DNA from: Pseudomonadota bacterium
GTDB taxonomy: Bacteria > Pseudomonadota > Gammaproteobacteria > UBA6186 > Azoamicaceae
Assembly (NCBI GenBank): GCA_021848375.1
Contig: JAJZUR010000015.1
Span: forward strand, 1 to 17,525
Length of the DNA stretch: 17,525 nucleotides
Direction: 5' to 3'
Program-made: the position numbers and the translations under genes
The notes under the pieces: generated by a model
Databases searched by the model: none
What the model was told of the DNA's origin: nothing
What the model saw: only the letters and a program-made list of their open reading frames with translations
In this document: piece by piece, positions 7,432 to 14,359 of the stretch
Numbering within the stretch: position 1 is the first letter of the stretch
How the letters are laid out: each line of letters begins with the position of its first letter

Positions 7432-8714
7432 TCTTCACTCTGCTTCCATCTCATTTTTAACGCAGGATCGATACCACATAAATGATCCCATTTTTGTTTT
7501 GGCAATCGAATCTTCAATTGCCAATGCCCATCATCCTCAAGTGCCTCATCTAAAACTGCGCCCATTTCAAATAATAATGCCCGTTCTCGATATTGGTTGG
7601 GTAATAAACATAATTCTCCGGAAATCATTTTGTTACCCAATCGTTCTATCACCGCTTCCTTTAAGAGATCTAGTCCTGCCCCGGTTTTTGCAGAAACGAA
7701 TACGCGCCGAATAACGCCAGCCTCATCCCTAAACATCTTTGGGGGTGCATCCGTTAGATCAATTTTATTGTAAACTTCTATAATGGGTACTTCCATAGCC
7801 CCTATTTCCGCTAACACCGCTTCCACCTGTTTGATATGCGCTTCCCTCAATTCATCTTGACTGTCAATCACATGCAACAGAAGATCGGCATCTTGCGTTT
7901 CTTCGAGTGTAGCCCGAAAAGCTTCTACCAATCCATGTGGTAGTTGCCTAATAAATCCAACAGTATCTGCGCATATGATATCGCCAAACGGTTCTAATGT
8001 TACCCTACGTAAGGTCGGATCTAAAGTCGCAAATAATTTATTCGCCACAAATACTTCAGAACCGGTTAGCACGTTAAATAATGTTGATTTTCCCGCATTC
8101 GTATAACCGACCAATGACACGGTACACAGTGAGGCATTCTGTCTTGTCCGTCGACCTTCTGCGCGTTGTTTTCGGACTTTTTCTAATCGTGCCTGAATAT
8201 GTTTAATGCGTCCGCGTATTAAACGACGATCGACTTCTAATTGGGTTTCACCGGGACCTCTTAGTCCAATACCGCCCTTTTGTCGTTCAAGATGTGTCCA
8301 CCCTCGCACCAAGCGAGAAGCATGGTGTTTTAGTTGAGCAAGTTCAACTTGAAGTTTCCCTTCATAGGTACGAGCACGTTGCGCAAAAATGTCTAAAATA
8401 AGTCCAGTTCTATCTAAAACACGACATTTTAATTCTCGTTCTAAATTTCTTTCTTGGGCAGGCGTTAGGGAATGATCAAACAAGGCTAGTGCGATTTTAT
8501 TCTGCGCTACCATTTCTTGTAATTCTTGTACCTTGCCTTTACCAATACAATACTTTGCATCAGGCGCCTCGCGAGATGTTGATGTGACATCAATCACCTC
8601 AGCACCTGCTGATAGGGCAAGTTCTCGAAATTCTTCTAAATCGGGCGGTTCAGAATGTCGCAGAAGGAGATGGACTAAAACAACGCGTTCACCCCCTTCT
8701 GGTCGATCAATCAA
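7428..8714 (-). CDS. hflX: HflX, ribosome-associated GTPase
   Basis: A translational GTPase that binds the 50S E-site region and splits stalled ribosomes after stress in E. coli. The 428-residue protein has the N-terminal HflX domain, with the glycine-rich GGIGLRGPGE at 147-156, then a G domain with G1 GYTNAGKS (203-210), G3 DTVG (250-253) and G4 NKID (316-319). The C-terminal domain is of normal length. The start is a TTG at 8714, immediately after the hfq stop. It is supported by GGGGA about 7 bases upstream and by alignment of IDRPEGGERVVLVH with the E. coli start MFDRYDAGEQAVLVH. No ATG would fit. It overlaps hflK by 4 bp. The TTG start suggests that output depends on coupling to hfq. Confidence 0.96.
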   Translation of the reverse strand: MIDRPEGGERVVLVHLLLRHSEPPDLEEFRELALSAGAEVIDVTSTSREAPDAKYCIGKGKVQELQEMVAQNKIALALFDHSLTPAQERNLERELKCRVLDRTGLILDIFAQRARTYEGKLQVELAQLKHHASRLVRGWTHLERQKGGIGLRGPGETQLEVDRRLIRGRIKHIQARLEKVRKQRAEGRRTRQNASLCTVSLVGYTNAGKSTLFNVLTGSEVFVANKLFATLDPTLRRVTLEPFGDIICADTVGFIRQLPHGLVEAFRATLEETQDADLLLHVIDSQDELREAHIKQVEAVLAEIGAMEVPIIEVYNKIDLTDAPPKMFRDEAGVIRRVFVSAKTGAGLDLLKEAVIERLGNKMISGELCLLPNQYRERALLFEMGAVLDEALEDDGHWQLKIRLPKQKWDHLCGIDPALKMRWKQSEE

Positions 8715-8990
8715 TTACATATTCCCCAACTCTTCTTCGTGCACGAATTCCTCTTCTTCTTCGTCCGATGCACCAGAAGCTAACTTCACATTGCGCGTCG
8801 GCACAACAGTTGAAATCGCGTGCTTATAGACCATTTGGCTGACACTGTTTTTCAGCAACACCACAAATTGATCAAAAGACTCAATATGTCCCTGTAACTT
8901 AATTCCATTGACTAAGTAAATAGACACGGGTACCCGTTCTTTACGCAAAGCGTTTAAGAAGGGATCTTGTAACATTTGCCCTTTAGACAT
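8715..8990 (-). CDS. hfq: Hfq, RNA chaperone
   Basis: A hexameric Sm-like RNA chaperone that pairs small RNAs with mRNAs. From MSKGQ it has 91 residues. The Sm1 motif (VPVSIYLVNGIKLQG) and Sm2 motif (YKHAIST) are intact, and QDPFLNALR carries the proximal-face residues. The tail is short and strongly acidic (SDEEEEEF...EEEL), comparable with the acidic tip of E. coli Hfq. I chose the ATG at 8990 because it matches the family start and has GGAG 9 bases upstream. A second in-frame ATG at 9023 would add MSPNNTMEKIN. It has its own AAGGGGA site 8 bases upstream, overlapping the miaA stop, so both forms may be made. hflX begins at the next base. Confidence 0.97.
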   Translation of the reverse strand: MSKGQMLQDPFLNALRKERVPVSIYLVNGIKLQGHIESFDQFVVLLKNSVSQMVYKHAISTVVPTRNVKLASGASDEEEEEFVHEEELGNM

Positions 8991-9031
8991 ATTTATTTTC
9001 TCCATCGTGTTATTGGGGCTCATACCTAAAT

Positions 9032-9038
9032 TCCCCTT
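9032..9038 (-). promoter_or_regulatory. Alternative ribosome binding site for an extended Hfq
   Basis: On the minus strand AAGGGGA overlaps the miaA stop codon and lies 8 bases ahead of the ATG at 9023, in frame with hfq. The conventional hfq site (GGAG, 9000-9003) lies downstream. The arrangement would couple the longer form to translation of miaA. Confidence 0.45.
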
Positions 9039-10056
9039 AAGTCAGGCAGTGTATCATGGTATTTAAAGAAGCTAAATGGTTATTTGGTAATACTTCGATA
9101 TAAGATAAGCTTCTCAACCAAGTCAATTGACGCTTGGCCAATTGACGCGTCGCCGCAATAGCTTTTTCAACCATTTCTTCATATCCATATTCGCCTGTCA
9201 AATATCCCCAAACTTGCCGATACCCAACCGCCCGCATAGAAGGCATATTTAAATTCAAATCTCCCCTTTTATACAGTCTTTCAGCTTCTGCAACTAAACC
9301 TTGTTCTAACATCCGCATAAACCGCTCTTCAATTTTTTGGTGCAGCTTTTTTCGATCGGGAGGGAGCATGGCAAACACCCTCACCCGCCCCTGCGGGGCA
9401 CCCTCTCCCGCAAGCGGGAGAGGGGAAGTAACAGCGAGGGCTTCGTGTTCATTCGTTCTCCCTCTCCCGCTTGCGGGAGAGGGTGGGGCAAAGCCCCGGG
9501 TGAGGGCCGACATCGGCTTCCCGGTAATTTCATAAACTTCCAATGCCCGTTGGATCCGCTGTGGATCATTCGGATGCAACCGCTTCGCCGTCAGGGGATC
9601 AATTTCTGCTAAGCGTTGATGCATCGCGGCCCAGCCAATTTGATTGGCCTCTTGTAATAACCGTTCCCGAATATGAGGATCCGCTGCAGGCAATATTGAT
9701 AAACCTTCCAACAACGCTCGAAAATAAAGCATCGTTCCACCAACTAAAACAGGGACTCGCTTTCGCGCTCGACATTCTTCCATTATCCGCAGCGCATCTT
9801 TGGCAAATTCCGCTGCAGAATAGGGTTCGCTCGGATCACGAATATCGATTAAATGGTGGGGAACAGCGGCTCTTTCTGCGATCGTTGGTTTGCCAGTTCC
9901 AATATCCATCCCTCGATACACCATCGCAGAGTCAACACTGATAATTTCAATTGGGATCTGCTCTGCCAAGGCTAATGCCAACGCAGATTTTCCAACTGCA
10001 GTCGGACCCATTAAACAAAGTGCGATTGGCGTTGTCTTATCTTTCGTTTTATTCAT
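9037..10056 (-). CDS. miaA: tRNA dimethylallyltransferase MiaA, carrying an in-frame palindromic insertion
   Basis: MiaA transfers a dimethylallyl group to N6 of A37 in tRNAs that read UNN codons. The 339-residue protein has the P-loop GPTAVGKS (17-24), the segment SVDSAMVYRGMDIGTGKP with the presumed catalytic Asp42, DPQRIQRALEV (164-174), and the C-terminal GYRQVW and ATRQLAKRQ blocks. Residues about 184-226 (GFAPPSPASGRG through SPLPLAGEG to GRVR) are foreign in style, low in complexity and encoded by the 129-bp repeat at 9378-9506. In E. coli MiaA the same place is a short variable linker between the RRALEV helix and the RELLHQRIEQRF helix. The core motifs before and after are intact, so the enzyme is probably active. 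The gene lies between mutL (26 bp) and hfq. Confidence 0.96.
   Translation of the reverse strand: MNKTKDKTTPIALCLMGPTAVGKSALALALAEQIPIEIISVDSAMVYRGMDIGTGKPTIAERAAVPHHLIDIRDPSEPYSAAEFAKDALRIMEECRARKRVPVLVGGTMLYFRALLEGLSILPAADPHIRERLLQEANQIGWAAMHQRLAEIDPLTAKRLHPNDPQRIQRALEVYEITGKPMSALTRGFAPPSPASGRGRTNEHEALAVTSPLPLAGEGAPQGRVRVFAMLPPDRKKLHQKIEERFMRMLEQGLVAEAERLYKRGDLNLNMPSMRAVGYRQVWGYLTGEYGYEEMVEKAIAATRQLAKRQLTWLRSLSYIEVLPNNHLASLNTMIHCLT
9378..9506. repeat. 129-bp double-palindromic GC-rich repeat inside miaA
   Basis: Two 47-bp arms (9378-9424 and 9460-9506) are imperfect inverted repeats around a 35-bp centre. Each arm has three parts: a 9-base end (CCCTCACCC or its complement), a small hairpin with a 5-bp stem and 3-base loop, and an 11+2+11-bp perfect palindrome of the type CCCTCTCCCGC-NN-GCGGGAGAGGG. 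The small hairpin differs between arms: GCCCC-TGC-GGGGC in the left arm, GGGGC-TTT-GCCCC in the inverted right arm. The stem is kept although the sequence is swapped. The whole is exactly 43 codons and leaves miaA open. Composition is far more GC-rich than its surroundings. Peptides such as SPLPLAGEG recur in proteobacterial databases as products of dispersed palindromic repeats (recalled, not searched). Confidence 0.92.
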
Positions 10057-10082
10057 AACTAAAATTTGAACATTAAAAATGA

Positions 10083-11816
10083 TTAACCAAAAAACGATCT
10101 TAATTGTTCGAGTGTAAATTCTTTAGAACAGTGATTAAGATTAATTTTATGTTGAGTTTTGTTTATATCCTGCAATTCTAACCAAAATTGTTTTATCTCA
10201 GCATCGGATAAAACGTGTTGATTAACCAGAAAATCCGCAATAGTAGCAATCCCTTCTTCGATCGTCGAAACCCCTAACAATTTCAGCATTAATTTGTCTA
10301 AATTCTGAATGGCGTCTCCAAAAATGCTGGGCACTGTACGCACCAAAATCATTTCATGTCCTACCTGCGATATTTCAAAACCAAGGCGTACCCAATCAAT
10401 TTCGGATGTCTCCAATTTTTCAACCCTTTTACCCATCGCAATCGATTTTGGCATCAATAATGCTCGTTTGCTAACGCCTTCTTGTGGATAGCTCTCGCCC
10501 AATGACGCTTGGATCCATGCTCGACGCGCTTCCTTGATATTCACCACCTGCAATCCAACTGCATTTTCAATAAATAAGAACTCTTTGTTCACAATAAAAA
10601 GTGGTTTAGTCCCTGTTGTTGCAGCAATCTGAACGTTTGTCACAGATGCCGCTGGCGTAAAGCGTTTCGGTTCAACCACCTGATGGTAAGGACGCCAATG
10701 AGTATCATCTTCTCGATAAGATCTTAAAAAGGAGAGATCGATGGCCGCCAGTTTTTTCACTTCTTCTTTCTCTTCAAACACTGTGCTTTTAGTCACTGAC
10801 GATTTTTCTTGTTTTAGACCTTCCTGAATGGTATACGATAAAAAAGCATGTACGGTCCGCGCTTCGCGAAATCGCACTTCATGTTTGGTCGGATGTACAT
10901 TGACATCGACAGCTCTTGGGTCACATTCAAAATATAATACATACGCAGGAAAGCGGCCCGGTATGGCGACATCTTGATAAGCTTGTCGAACCGCATGCGT
11001 CACTACTTTATCACGCACAATACGTCCATTCACATAAAAGTATTGCAGATCCGCAGCTGCCCGCATATATTTCGGTAATCCTAGCCAACCCCTAAGCGCT
11101 AAGCCATTAGATTCTGCCTGAATATAAAAGGCATCCGAGATAAAACTTTGGCCACATAACATTGCTACACGCCGCATTTCAGCTTCTGCATTTTGACAAA
11201 TAGGTAAGCGTTTTTGTAAACGCTCGCCTTGTTGGAATTTAAACGCGACTTTAAACTGACTTAAAGCCACGCGTTTAAACATTTCTTCTAAATAGGCCAT
11301 TTCAGTTCTTTCTGATCGTAAAAAATGCCGCCGCGCAGGCGTGTTATAAAATAAATCCCGCACTTCAATAATTGTTCCCGCCCGCTTTGGCACCGGCATT
11401 AAGTTAGGCGTTCCTTCACGTCCTTCAAGTTGTACACACCAACCAAATTCTTGATCGGGTACCCAAGAACTTAATTGTAAACGCGAAACAGCGCCGATAC
11501 TGGCTAACGCTTCGCCGCGAAATCCATAGGAAAGCACATTTTCCAGATCGGTTAAGCTTTCTATTTTACTGGTCGCATGCGCTGCAAGCGCTAATTTAAG
11601 ATCTTCTTTACAAATCCCACTTCCATTATCTTGTACGCGGATCAACCCAATGCCGCCTCGTTCAATATGAATGTCTATTTGCGTACTTTTGGCATCCAAG
11701 CTATTTTCTAATAATTCTTTTAATACGGAAGCCGGCCGCTCAATGACTTCACCGGCGGCAATTTGATTGGCCAACGAAACCGGAAGCGGGCGAATACGTT
11801 TCTGATCAGTCATCAT
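10083..11816 (-). CDS. mutL: DNA mismatch repair protein MutL
   Basis: A GHKL ATPase that links MutS mismatch recognition to strand cleavage and excision. The 577-residue protein has an N-terminal ATPase (about 1-340): LANQIAAGEVIERPA, KELLENSLDA with Glu34 and Asn38 in the places of E. coli Glu29 and Asn33, DNGSGI (63-68) and GFRGEALASI (98-107). A variable linker and a C-terminal dimerisation domain (about 400-577) follow. The DQHAxxE-type endonuclease motif is not visible; the matching place reads VVNIKEARRAW, as in MutH-dependent MutL proteins. Two adjacent ATGs (11816 and 11813) are possible starts. The Shine-Dalgarno is weak (AAGGAT about 11 bases upstream). It is the first gene of the mutL-miaA-hfq-hflX-hflK-hflC run. 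Confidence 0.97.
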   Translation of the reverse strand: MMTDQKRIRPLPVSLANQIAAGEVIERPASVLKELLENSLDAKSTQIDIHIERGGIGLIRVQDNGSGICKEDLKLALAAHATSKIESLTDLENVLSYGFRGEALASIGAVSRLQLSSWVPDQEFGWCVQLEGREGTPNLMPVPKRAGTIIEVRDLFYNTPARRHFLRSERTEMAYLEEMFKRVALSQFKVAFKFQQGERLQKRLPICQNAEAEMRRVAMLCGQSFISDAFYIQAESNGLALRGWLGLPKYMRAAADLQYFYVNGRIVRDKVVTHAVRQAYQDVAIPGRFPAYVLYFECDPRAVDVNVHPTKHEVRFREARTVHAFLSYTIQEGLKQEKSSVTKSTVFEEKEEVKKLAAIDLSFLRSYREDDTHWRPYHQVVEPKRFTPAASVTNVQIAATTGTKPLFIVNKEFLFIENAVGLQVVNIKEARRAWIQASLGESYPQEGVSKRALLMPKSIAMGKRVEKLETSEIDWVRLGFEISQVGHEMILVRTVPSIFGDAIQNLDKLMLKLLGVSTIEEGIATIADFLVNQHVLSDAEIKQFWLELQDINKTQHKINLNHCSKEFTLEQLRSFFG

Positions 11817-11867
11817 GGTAAATAAGGTTCATCCTTTATTAAAGGCAGGGCATCTCAAATTAAAGCT

Positions 11868-11897
11868 ATTGTACCGTCGTGATCTAGTACTCGTCAA
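11868..11897 (-). promoter_or_regulatory. Probable sigma-70 promoter of the mutL operon
   Basis: On the minus strand TTGACG (11892-11897) is followed after 18 bases by TACAAT (11868-11873); each hexamer matches the consensus at 5 of 6 positions. Transcription would start near 11861, giving a leader of about 45 bases before the mutL ATG. Confidence 0.6.
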
Positions 11898-11921
11898 AAT
11901 AGCGGATTTTCGTAACAACCA

Positions 11922-11941
11922 AACTGAACAAATATACAGTA
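11922..11941. promoter_or_regulatory. LexA (SOS) box candidate
   Basis: AACTGAACAAATATACAGTA matches the E. coli-type LexA operator TACTGTATATATATACAGTA at 16 of 20 positions, with the essential CTG-N10-CAG core intact and a perfect right half. It lies 25 bp upstream of the probable mutL -35 and about 105 bp upstream of the mutL start. No other SOS gene is seen next to it. Confidence 0.45.
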
Positions 11942-11965
11942 ACATATTTATCTGTAACTGTTCAG
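11924..11965. repeat. Imperfect hairpin overlapping the LexA-box candidate
   Basis: CTGAACA (11924-11930) pairs with TGTTCAG (11959-11965), and inside it TACAG (11935-11939) pairs with CTGTA (11952-11956), with a small internal loop and a 12-base terminal loop. No T-run follows on either strand, so it does not look like a terminator. Confidence 0.45.
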
Positions 11966-12161
11966 GTACCTCAAAACGGATTTAAAAATTTGTGTAATCA
12001 AAATTAACATTACTACGCATCATAATTATTCTGTTAAGATAAAAGATTATTATTGTATAATATAAAGGCGGTTGATAGATACGTATCAAGATTATTATTA
12101 TAAAAATTGTCGATAAGATACTACGTTTATTATTATGTCCTTGATTTATTGTTTGCCTCGA

Positions 12162-12590
12162 TTAAATAAAACGAGTAATTATCAATCGACCATCCGGGAT
12201 CCCGGTTAATTCTAAAGAAATATCTGCTTTTGGTAAAAAACCAGTCCCATGTTCTGGCCATTCAATGATGATAATTGCATCTTTATCAAGATAATCTCGA
12301 ATCCCCATAAATTCTAATTCTTCTGGATTTCTGAGGCGATACAAATCAAAATGATAGATGGTTATATTTCCCACTTGATATGATTCGACAAGCGTGTACG
12401 TTGGACTTTTGACCGAGCCGTGAAATCCTAACCCTTGCAAAAAACCACGGACGAGTGTGGTTTTTCCAGCGCCGAGATCGCCTTTTAAAAAAATGACAGC
12501 GGGTGATTTTATTTTCTTTGCCAATTGTTCGCCAAATGCTAACGTTGCCGCTTCATTGGGTAGTATTTCTGAACTTAAGGATTCAGACAC
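12162..12590 (-). CDS. tsaE: TsaE, tRNA threonylcarbamoyladenosine biosynthesis ATPase
   Basis: The P-loop ATPase of the TsaBDE complex that makes t6A37 in tRNAs reading ANN codons. The 142-residue protein shows Walker A GDLGAGKTT (37-45), the family block SPTYTLVESY (62-71), HFDLYR (80-85) and IIIEWPEHG (107-115). Length is normal. The start is GTG at 12590, inside the end of nnrD (16-bp overlap in another frame). No ATG fits between it and Walker A, and the resulting N-terminus aligns with E. coli TsaE. The Shine-Dalgarno is weak, which fits coupling to nnrD. The gene is the last of the orn-nnrD-tsaE run. Confidence 0.96.
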   Translation of the reverse strand: MSESLSSEILPNEAATLAFGEQLAKKIKSPAVIFLKGDLGAGKTTLVRGFLQGLGFHGSVKSPTYTLVESYQVGNITIYHFDLYRLRNPEELEFMGIRDYLDKDAIIIIEWPEHGTGFLPKADISLELTGIPDGRLIITRFI

Positions 12591-13390
12591 GAGTGAATAC
12601 CATCCAACAAATCCCGTGCTATCATGCCGCGTTCACCTTTTTTGGCAGCAGCGTCTCCTGCCAATGCATGCACTAATACACCAAGACTGGCTGCATCACG
12701 ATGCGGAATTTTCTCTGCAACCAGCGCTGCAATGACGCCCGTTAAGACATCTCCCATGCCTGCCGATGCCATACCCGGATTGCCTGCATGGCAGATCATA
12801 GGCTCTTTTTCTGAACCCAACACCAGCGTTCCCTCGCCCTTTAAAACTATCACACCCTGATATCGTTCTCGGAGCAAATGAATCGCTTTCACTCGATCCA
12901 ATTGAACTTGAAAACGCGTTTGATCTAATAGCATCGCCGCCTCTCCTACATGCGGCGTTAAGATCCAATTTTCTCGCTGCAAATGATATGCCGGTAATAA
13001 ATGCAATGCATCGGCATCCATTATTAAAGGCAGCGTAGTATTTAATACCCGTGTTAATAATTGCTTGCCCCACTCTTTTCGCCCAAGTCCTGGACCAATC
13101 GCAATTACCGTCGCACGCTCTAATAACGGATCTAAATCGGCAGGCTCTGCAACGGGATGCCCCATTAATTCAGGACAGCCGCTTAATAAGGCAAAAGCAT
13201 GTTCAGATCTTGTTGCAACCGAAACTAACCCCGCACCCGCACGCAAAGCCGCTTCCCCCGCTAATCGACAGGCTCCGCCCATGCCATAATCCCCTCCTAT
13301 CATCAGCACATGACCAAAATCGCCTTTATGTGCCGAGCGATCGCGCGGTGATAAATAAGCTTTAAATGACTCGAGTGATAAAGATTTCAT
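12575..13390 (-). CDS. nnrD: ADP/ATP-dependent NAD(P)H-hydrate dehydratase, stand-alone
   Basis: A repair enzyme that restores NADH or NADPH from its damaged hydrate, using a nucleotide. The 271-residue protein is a ribokinase-like fold: HKGDFGHVLMIGG (21-33), GPGLG (99-103), DADALH (125-130), TPHVGE (145-150) and GNPGMASAGMGDVL (203-216), with Asp214 as the likely catalytic base. In E. coli the dehydratase is fused behind an epimerase domain (NnrE) in a protein of about 515 residues. Here the epimerase half is absent and the gene starts cleanly, so this is a separate-gene form, not a truncation. The ATG shares one base with the orn stop (TGATG), and the end overlaps tsaE by 16 bp. Confidence 0.95.
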   Translation of the reverse strand: MKSLSLESFKAYLSPRDRSAHKGDFGHVLMIGGDYGMGGACRLAGEAALRAGAGLVSVATRSEHAFALLSGCPELMGHPVAEPADLDPLLERATVIAIGPGLGRKEWGKQLLTRVLNTTLPLIMDADALHLLPAYHLQRENWILTPHVGEAAMLLDQTRFQVQLDRVKAIHLLRERYQGVIVLKGEGTLVLGSEKEPMICHAGNPGMASAGMGDVLTGVIAALVAEKIPHRDAASLGVLVHALAGDAAAKKGERGMIARDLLDGIHSCLNP

Positions 13391-13944
13391 CAGGCGGGTT
13401 CAATATTAAAGAAAGTATCGCGATAATGACGCAATTCAGCAATGGATTCTTTAATATCCTCCATCGCCAAATGCACTGATTTCTTTTTAAATAATTTCAC
13501 AATTCCTGGCTTCCAATGTTTAGCAAGTTCTTTTATGGTACTCACATCCAAATTTCGATAATGAAAATACTGTTCCAATGTTGGCATATAGCGAAACAAA
13601 AATCGTCTATCTTGACAAATACTATTGCCGCACATAGGAGAGCGATTATGCGGAACCAGTTTCTTCAAAAATTCAATGGTTTTTTCTTCTGCTTCCGCAG
13701 TTGTTACCGAGCTGCTACGAACGCGATCAATTAACCCTGAACGGGTATGCTGTTTGGTATTCCATTCATCCATCGTGCTCAGAATTGCTTCTGGCTGAGA
13801 TATCGCAAATATAGGGCCTTCTTCAATAATCTCTAAGTGACGATCCGTTACAATGGTTGCGATTTCTATAATGAGATCAGTGTCTGGATTAAGACCAGTC
13901 ATTTCTAGATCTATCCAAATTAAATGGTTAGGACTCGATTTCAT
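13390..13944 (-). CDS. orn: Oligoribonuclease (3'-5' exonuclease for short oligoribonucleotides)
   Basis: The DEDDh-family exoribonuclease that finishes RNA decay by cleaving dinucleotides and other very short oligomers, including pGpG from cyclic-di-GMP. The 184 residues match the family length (E. coli 181). The active-site residues are all present: Asp12 and Glu14 in WIDLEMTGL, Asp112 in CGNSICQDRRF, and His158 with Asp163 in HLAMEDIKESIAEL. The ATG at 13944 is the first gene of the orn-nnrD-tsaE operon and is divergent from the 61-residue gene at 14158. A plausible promoter lies at 13987-14014. Confidence 0.97.
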   Translation of the reverse strand: MKSSPNHLIWIDLEMTGLNPDTDLIIEIATIVTDRHLEIIEEGPIFAISQPEAILSTMDEWNTKQHTRSGLIDRVRSSSVTTAEAEEKTIEFLKKLVPHNRSPMCGNSICQDRRFLFRYMPTLEQYFHYRNLDVSTIKELAKHWKPGIVKLFKKKSVHLAMEDIKESIAELRHYRDTFFNIEPA

Positions 13945-13986
13945 AGAATTTACTCAGCTATCAACTTAAAAATTCATCATACCTAT

Positions 13987-14014
13987 ATAATCTACAAACT
14001 TAAACAGCGGTCAA
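13987..14014 (-). promoter_or_regulatory. Possible orn promoter
   Basis: On the minus strand TTGACC (14009-14014) is followed after 16 bases by GATTAT (13987-13992). This is 5/6 and 4/6 against consensus, with a leader of about 36 bases to the orn start. The region between orn and the next gene (213 bp) is otherwise without coding signs. Confidence 0.35.
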
Positions 14015-14055
14015 ACAACTAACTTTTAACCATATTGCGTATTGCACAAAAATCG

Positions 14056-14085
14056 TTGACAAAGCATTTGGAAAAAGCCTAGCAT
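14056..14085 (+). promoter_or_regulatory. Probable promoter of the 61-residue gene and psd
   Basis: A perfect TTGACA (14056-14061) is followed after 18 bases by TAGCAT (14080-14085). The transcript would begin near 14092, about 65 bases before the GTG at 14158. Confidence 0.5.
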
Positions 14086-14157
14086 GGAGTTTAGCTTGAT
14101 GGTTAATGAGGATCTAGGAAGATTTTCGGTTTTTGTACATAGGAAGAGGGAATTACT

Positions 14158-14343
14158 GTGCGTACAGAACATTTGTTGGAAGCGTTAAATCAACGCATCG
14201 AAACTTTGGTTTCAGGTTCCTACACGGTGAGTGAAGCTCAACGGCGTGGGATTGCAGATAAATTTGCCAATAAATCACTAGACGAATTACACGAGCTTGT
14301 TCGTCAACTAGTGGATAAAGAAGTATCCCCCTGTAATGAATAA
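14158..14343 (+). CDS. Small predicted helical protein of unknown function upstream of psd
   Basis: I do not recognise this 61-residue protein. It is rich in charged and hydrophobic residues in a helical pattern (EHLLEALNQRIETL, then SLDELHELVRQLVDKE), with no membrane segment or signal peptide and one Cys near the end (Cys59). Support for coding: a GTG start with AGAGGG 7 bases upstream, a convincing promoter at 14056-14085, and a stop 46 bp before psd on the same strand. A heptad-like spacing of Leu suggests helical pairing, perhaps with a partner, but that is inference. In E. coli the neighbourhood between orn and psd holds rsgA, which is missing here. Confidence 0.75.
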   Translation: MRTEHLLEALNQRIETLVSGSYTVSEAQRRGIADKFANKSLDELHELVRQLVDKEVSPCNE

Positions 14344-14359
14344 GTTGACCCTGATATGA

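Larger units (their letters stand above)
11817..12161. other. 345-bp AT-rich intergenic region between tsaE and mutL
   Basis: No open frame here looks coding on either strand. The region holds the mutL promoter, the LexA-box candidate and the hairpin described separately. It also has a 12-base direct repeat, AAGATTATTATT (12043-12054 and 12088-12099), and between the copies a perfect palindrome GATACGTATC (12078-12087). A plus-strand TATAAT lies at 12056-12061, but without a good -35. In E. coli and many relatives this place is occupied by amiB. I cannot recognise any remnant of it. Confidence 0.6.

Noticed and set aside
9378..9506. CRISPR array or insertion sequence
   Set aside because: There are only two arms, inverted rather than direct, with a single spacer and no transposase or target-site duplication that I can see.
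9337..9612. Plus- and minus-strand frames covering the miaA repeat
   Set aside because: The inverted GC-rich palindromes keep several frames open by composition alone; only the miaA frame joins conserved sequence on both sides.
11952..11965. Second LexA-like box, CTGTAACTGTTCAG
   Set aside because: The spacing is CTG-N8-CAG rather than the needed N10; it is better explained as the right arm of the hairpin.
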